From: Muscardinus avellanarius
Taxonomy: Eukaryota > Chordata > Mammalia > Rodentia > Gliridae
Direction of reading: 5' to 3'
Length of the DNA stretch: 64,000 bases
NCBI GenBank assembly: GCA_963383645.1
Contig: OY726560.1
Span: forward strand, 28,666,800-28,730,799
Made by a program: the position numbers and the translations under genes
The notes under the pieces: generated by a model
Databases searched by the model: none
Told to the model about the DNA's origin: nothing
Seen by the model: only the letters and a program-made list of their open reading frames with translations
Shown: positions 62,032-64,000 of the stretch, one piece after another
Layout: each line of letters starts with the position of its first letter
Numbering within the stretch: the first letter of the stretch is position 1

Positions 62032-62224
62032 TTCTTTTTTTGCGGGTCTGGGGATGGAATCCAGGGTCATTCTAACTCTGAGCTACACCCCCTGCCCTAT
62101 TTTTATTCTTTATTTTAAAATAGTGTCTCACTGAGTTGCAGAGGGCCTCGCTAAGTAGCTGAGACTGTCCGCGAACCACGATCCTCTGGTCTCAGCCTCC
62201 TGAATGCTGAGATTACAAGTGTGA
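62032..62224 (-). mobile_element. B1-ID composite SINE, type A, 5' truncated
   Basis: Minus-strand: 'gcgggtctggggatggaatc', 'gtgagttgcagagg'-type linker seen as 'ctgagttgcagagggcctcg', 'gactgtccgcgaaccacgat'; stops at 'gattacaagtgtgat', so the B1 start is missing. Confidence 0.85.
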
Positions 62225-62740
62225 TAGGTCAGAAAAGTTCTTTAATTTGTTTTATCTAACCTCACCTGATCTAACAGATACTTTCTGTTCCAAAACTCCT
62301 TTATATTTCCTTCTTTCTCAAAGCTATTCAGTCAATAATAGTGAAGCTAAACTTTAAACTTTAAAATTTCTGATTTCAAAGTGTTCTTTGAATATATAAT
62401 GTATTACACTATGCTGCCCAAAAAAAGGGTTTTAAAATTTTGTTTTATATTTTATGTATTTAGTAAATACCAAGATGTTAAAAAGCTATATTATTTTTCT
62501 AATATGACATTTATTGGAAGTCTACATATAAAGATACTATGATAGATTTCAGATACTCAAATGATATGCAAGAAAGATATGATAACTTTGACTTAATAGA
62601 TCATGAAACTAGAGATTGACATATACCTTAATCAAAAAGCCACAAATATAGATACATAACTACAAACATAATTTACAAACTATAGACTTTGTCTTAAAAT
62701 TATTTTATTTGTTTATTTGTTTGTTTGTTTCTTTATTTAT

Positions 62741-62942
62741 TTATTTTGGTGGTACTGGGGTTCCTGAAAACCCTTATATCTCTGGTCTATACTCTCAGAA
62801 ACCTATTTTTTTATATTATTCTTTGGAAACAGGGTATCTTAAGCCAGTATCTTAAGCAGCTGGTTTCGAATCTGTGTGATTGATCCTCCTGTCTCCACCT
62901 CCCAAGCGCGGGGATTACAAGCGTGCACCACCACGCCCAGCG
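62741..62942 (-). mobile_element. B1-ID composite SINE, type B
   Basis: Minus-strand with (TTTG/ATTT)n tail at 62700-62745, 'tggtggtactggggttcctg', 'ttcgaatctgtgtgattgat', ending 'gcaccaccacgcccagc'. It has small internal duplications (aagccagtatcttaagcagc; tgattgatcc). Confidence 0.88.
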
Positions 62943-64000
62943 CTATCTTGAAATTATTGATGGAGTGATACATTATAAGAGCTTTTGAACAAGTCTGAAA
63001 TTAAAGATAACTTTTCTGAGAAAGGAGCAATTGTGATATTTGGTAGGATTCAAATTATTAGAGTATTTTTCTATAAAATCACTATTATACTAACACATTA
63101 GTTGTTTTAAGTATATTTTAAAATTATAACAGGTCATTATCACTAAAGAGCAATGATAGGAGAGAAATAAGACATCAACTAAGTGATAAAATATTTTAAT
63201 TTCAAAAAACACTAATAATTTGAGTCACTTTAAGAAATTTTCTTCTCATGCACAAGTTATTACAAAATTCATAGACTAATGATTATTCATGAGTATTAGA
63301 ATTGTTTCACAATGATAAAAATGTTGTATCATTAGATAGTGGTGTTGCTCAGACAACTAGTGAGTGTGCTCAGCACCACTCAATTTTGCATTTTAAAAAG
63401 GTGACTTTGTGATATGTGAAATATATCCCAGTTTTAAAAATGAAGTTATAAAATGAGTTACATAGATATCATAGGTTAACTGTTCACACCCCCAAAACTA
63501 TTATGATTAACAGAATTTGTGTATGTCAATATGAAAGGACTGTCCCACAAATATAACTATTCATATGCCTTTGCTATAGACTTTTCTTTCTCTGCAGCAC
63601 ACATGCTCTTTGTTGGGAAAAACCACATACAGAGTTCTGAGAGATGCAAGCAACGCCTTGCTATCCAGCAGTCAAGTGACTTAGTCCAGCAATCAGTTAG
63701 GTGACAGATGTAGAAGTTGGATTATTGAATCATTAAAACAGTTTATAAGCATTTGGATATCACATTGTGATAGAAATTTTTAGTATTAAAATGTGAAATT
63801 ATAACATAAAATCTATTCAAGAGGAATGGAGACTGGCGATAGCCATTTCTTTGTTTAGGTGAACAGATGAGGCAATAGAAAATTCATATCAATATTATTC
63901 TTACAGTTTTCCAAATAAAAGTATGAATGCTTATAAATAATGCAGAGAAAACTGAAGATTAAATAAAGAACATACTTATTTTAGCAGTTTATAAATCAAA

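Noticed and set aside
63519..63704. Possible next exon near the window end, preceded by pyrimidine-rich tttctttctctgcag at 63598
   Set aside because: The acceptor looks good, but the downstream peptide lacks the CUB opening (CGG/LSP) expected after Sushi 9.

Overview
The window is nuclear DNA from a rodent, most likely a squirrel-family (sciurid) genome. It is AT-rich, intron-dominated and densely packed with interspersed repeats. The diagnostic repeat is a composite SINE: a B1-like 7SL-derived left half joined to an ID-like, tRNA-Ala-derived right half. Such B1-ID dimers are known from squirrels. There is no bacterial or phage gene, operon or CRISPR array.

One protein-coding gene runs through the whole window on the + strand. 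Seven exons were found by reading across splice sites: 9036-9227, 13450-13576, 15665-15867, 33653-33844, 41880-42018, 46216-46403 and 51259-51453. They total 1236 nt, exactly 412 codons. They encode Sushi-CUB-Sushi-CUB-Sushi in one continuous frame, and every domain boundary sits on a phase-1 intron. This is a CSMD (CUB and Sushi multiple domains) gene. The peptide fits CSMD3 as I remember it and differs clearly from CSMD1 and CSMD2. Counting back from the 14th CUB domain, the two CUBs are probably CUB8 and CUB9, in the middle of the large ectodomain. Neither gene end is in the window.

The other ~62.8 kb is intron. Introns of about 4.2, 2.1, 17.8, 8.0, 4.2 and 4.9 kb separate the exons, with at least 9.0 kb upstream and 12.5 kb downstream. 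They hold more than 40 SINE copies in two main subfamilies (A and B) plus free ID elements, many with visible target-site duplications. They also hold several 5'-truncated or inverted LINE-1 copies, old MIR and L2 pieces, two LTRs of the ERVL/MaLR class, pieces of a DNA-transposon-like repeat and many microsatellites.

The structural highlights are two LINE-1 insertions with twin-priming inversions (19835-20965 and 53170-54537). The first is nested in a MIR and itself carries a SINE. Others are a LINE-1 nested in an older LINE-1 (25784-26403), a LINE-1/SINE chimera (30430-31470), an isolated GC-rich LINE-1 5'UTR-like segment (8422-8748), a 71-bp tandem duplication (9470-9611), a 52-bp direct repeat 910 bp apart (32455 and 33365), a 50-bp perfect palindrome (52331-52380) and a 20-bp-arm hairpin (4148-4201). 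I see no convincing new gene or system; the interest lies in the retrotransposon archaeology and the secondary-structure motifs inside a neural gene.
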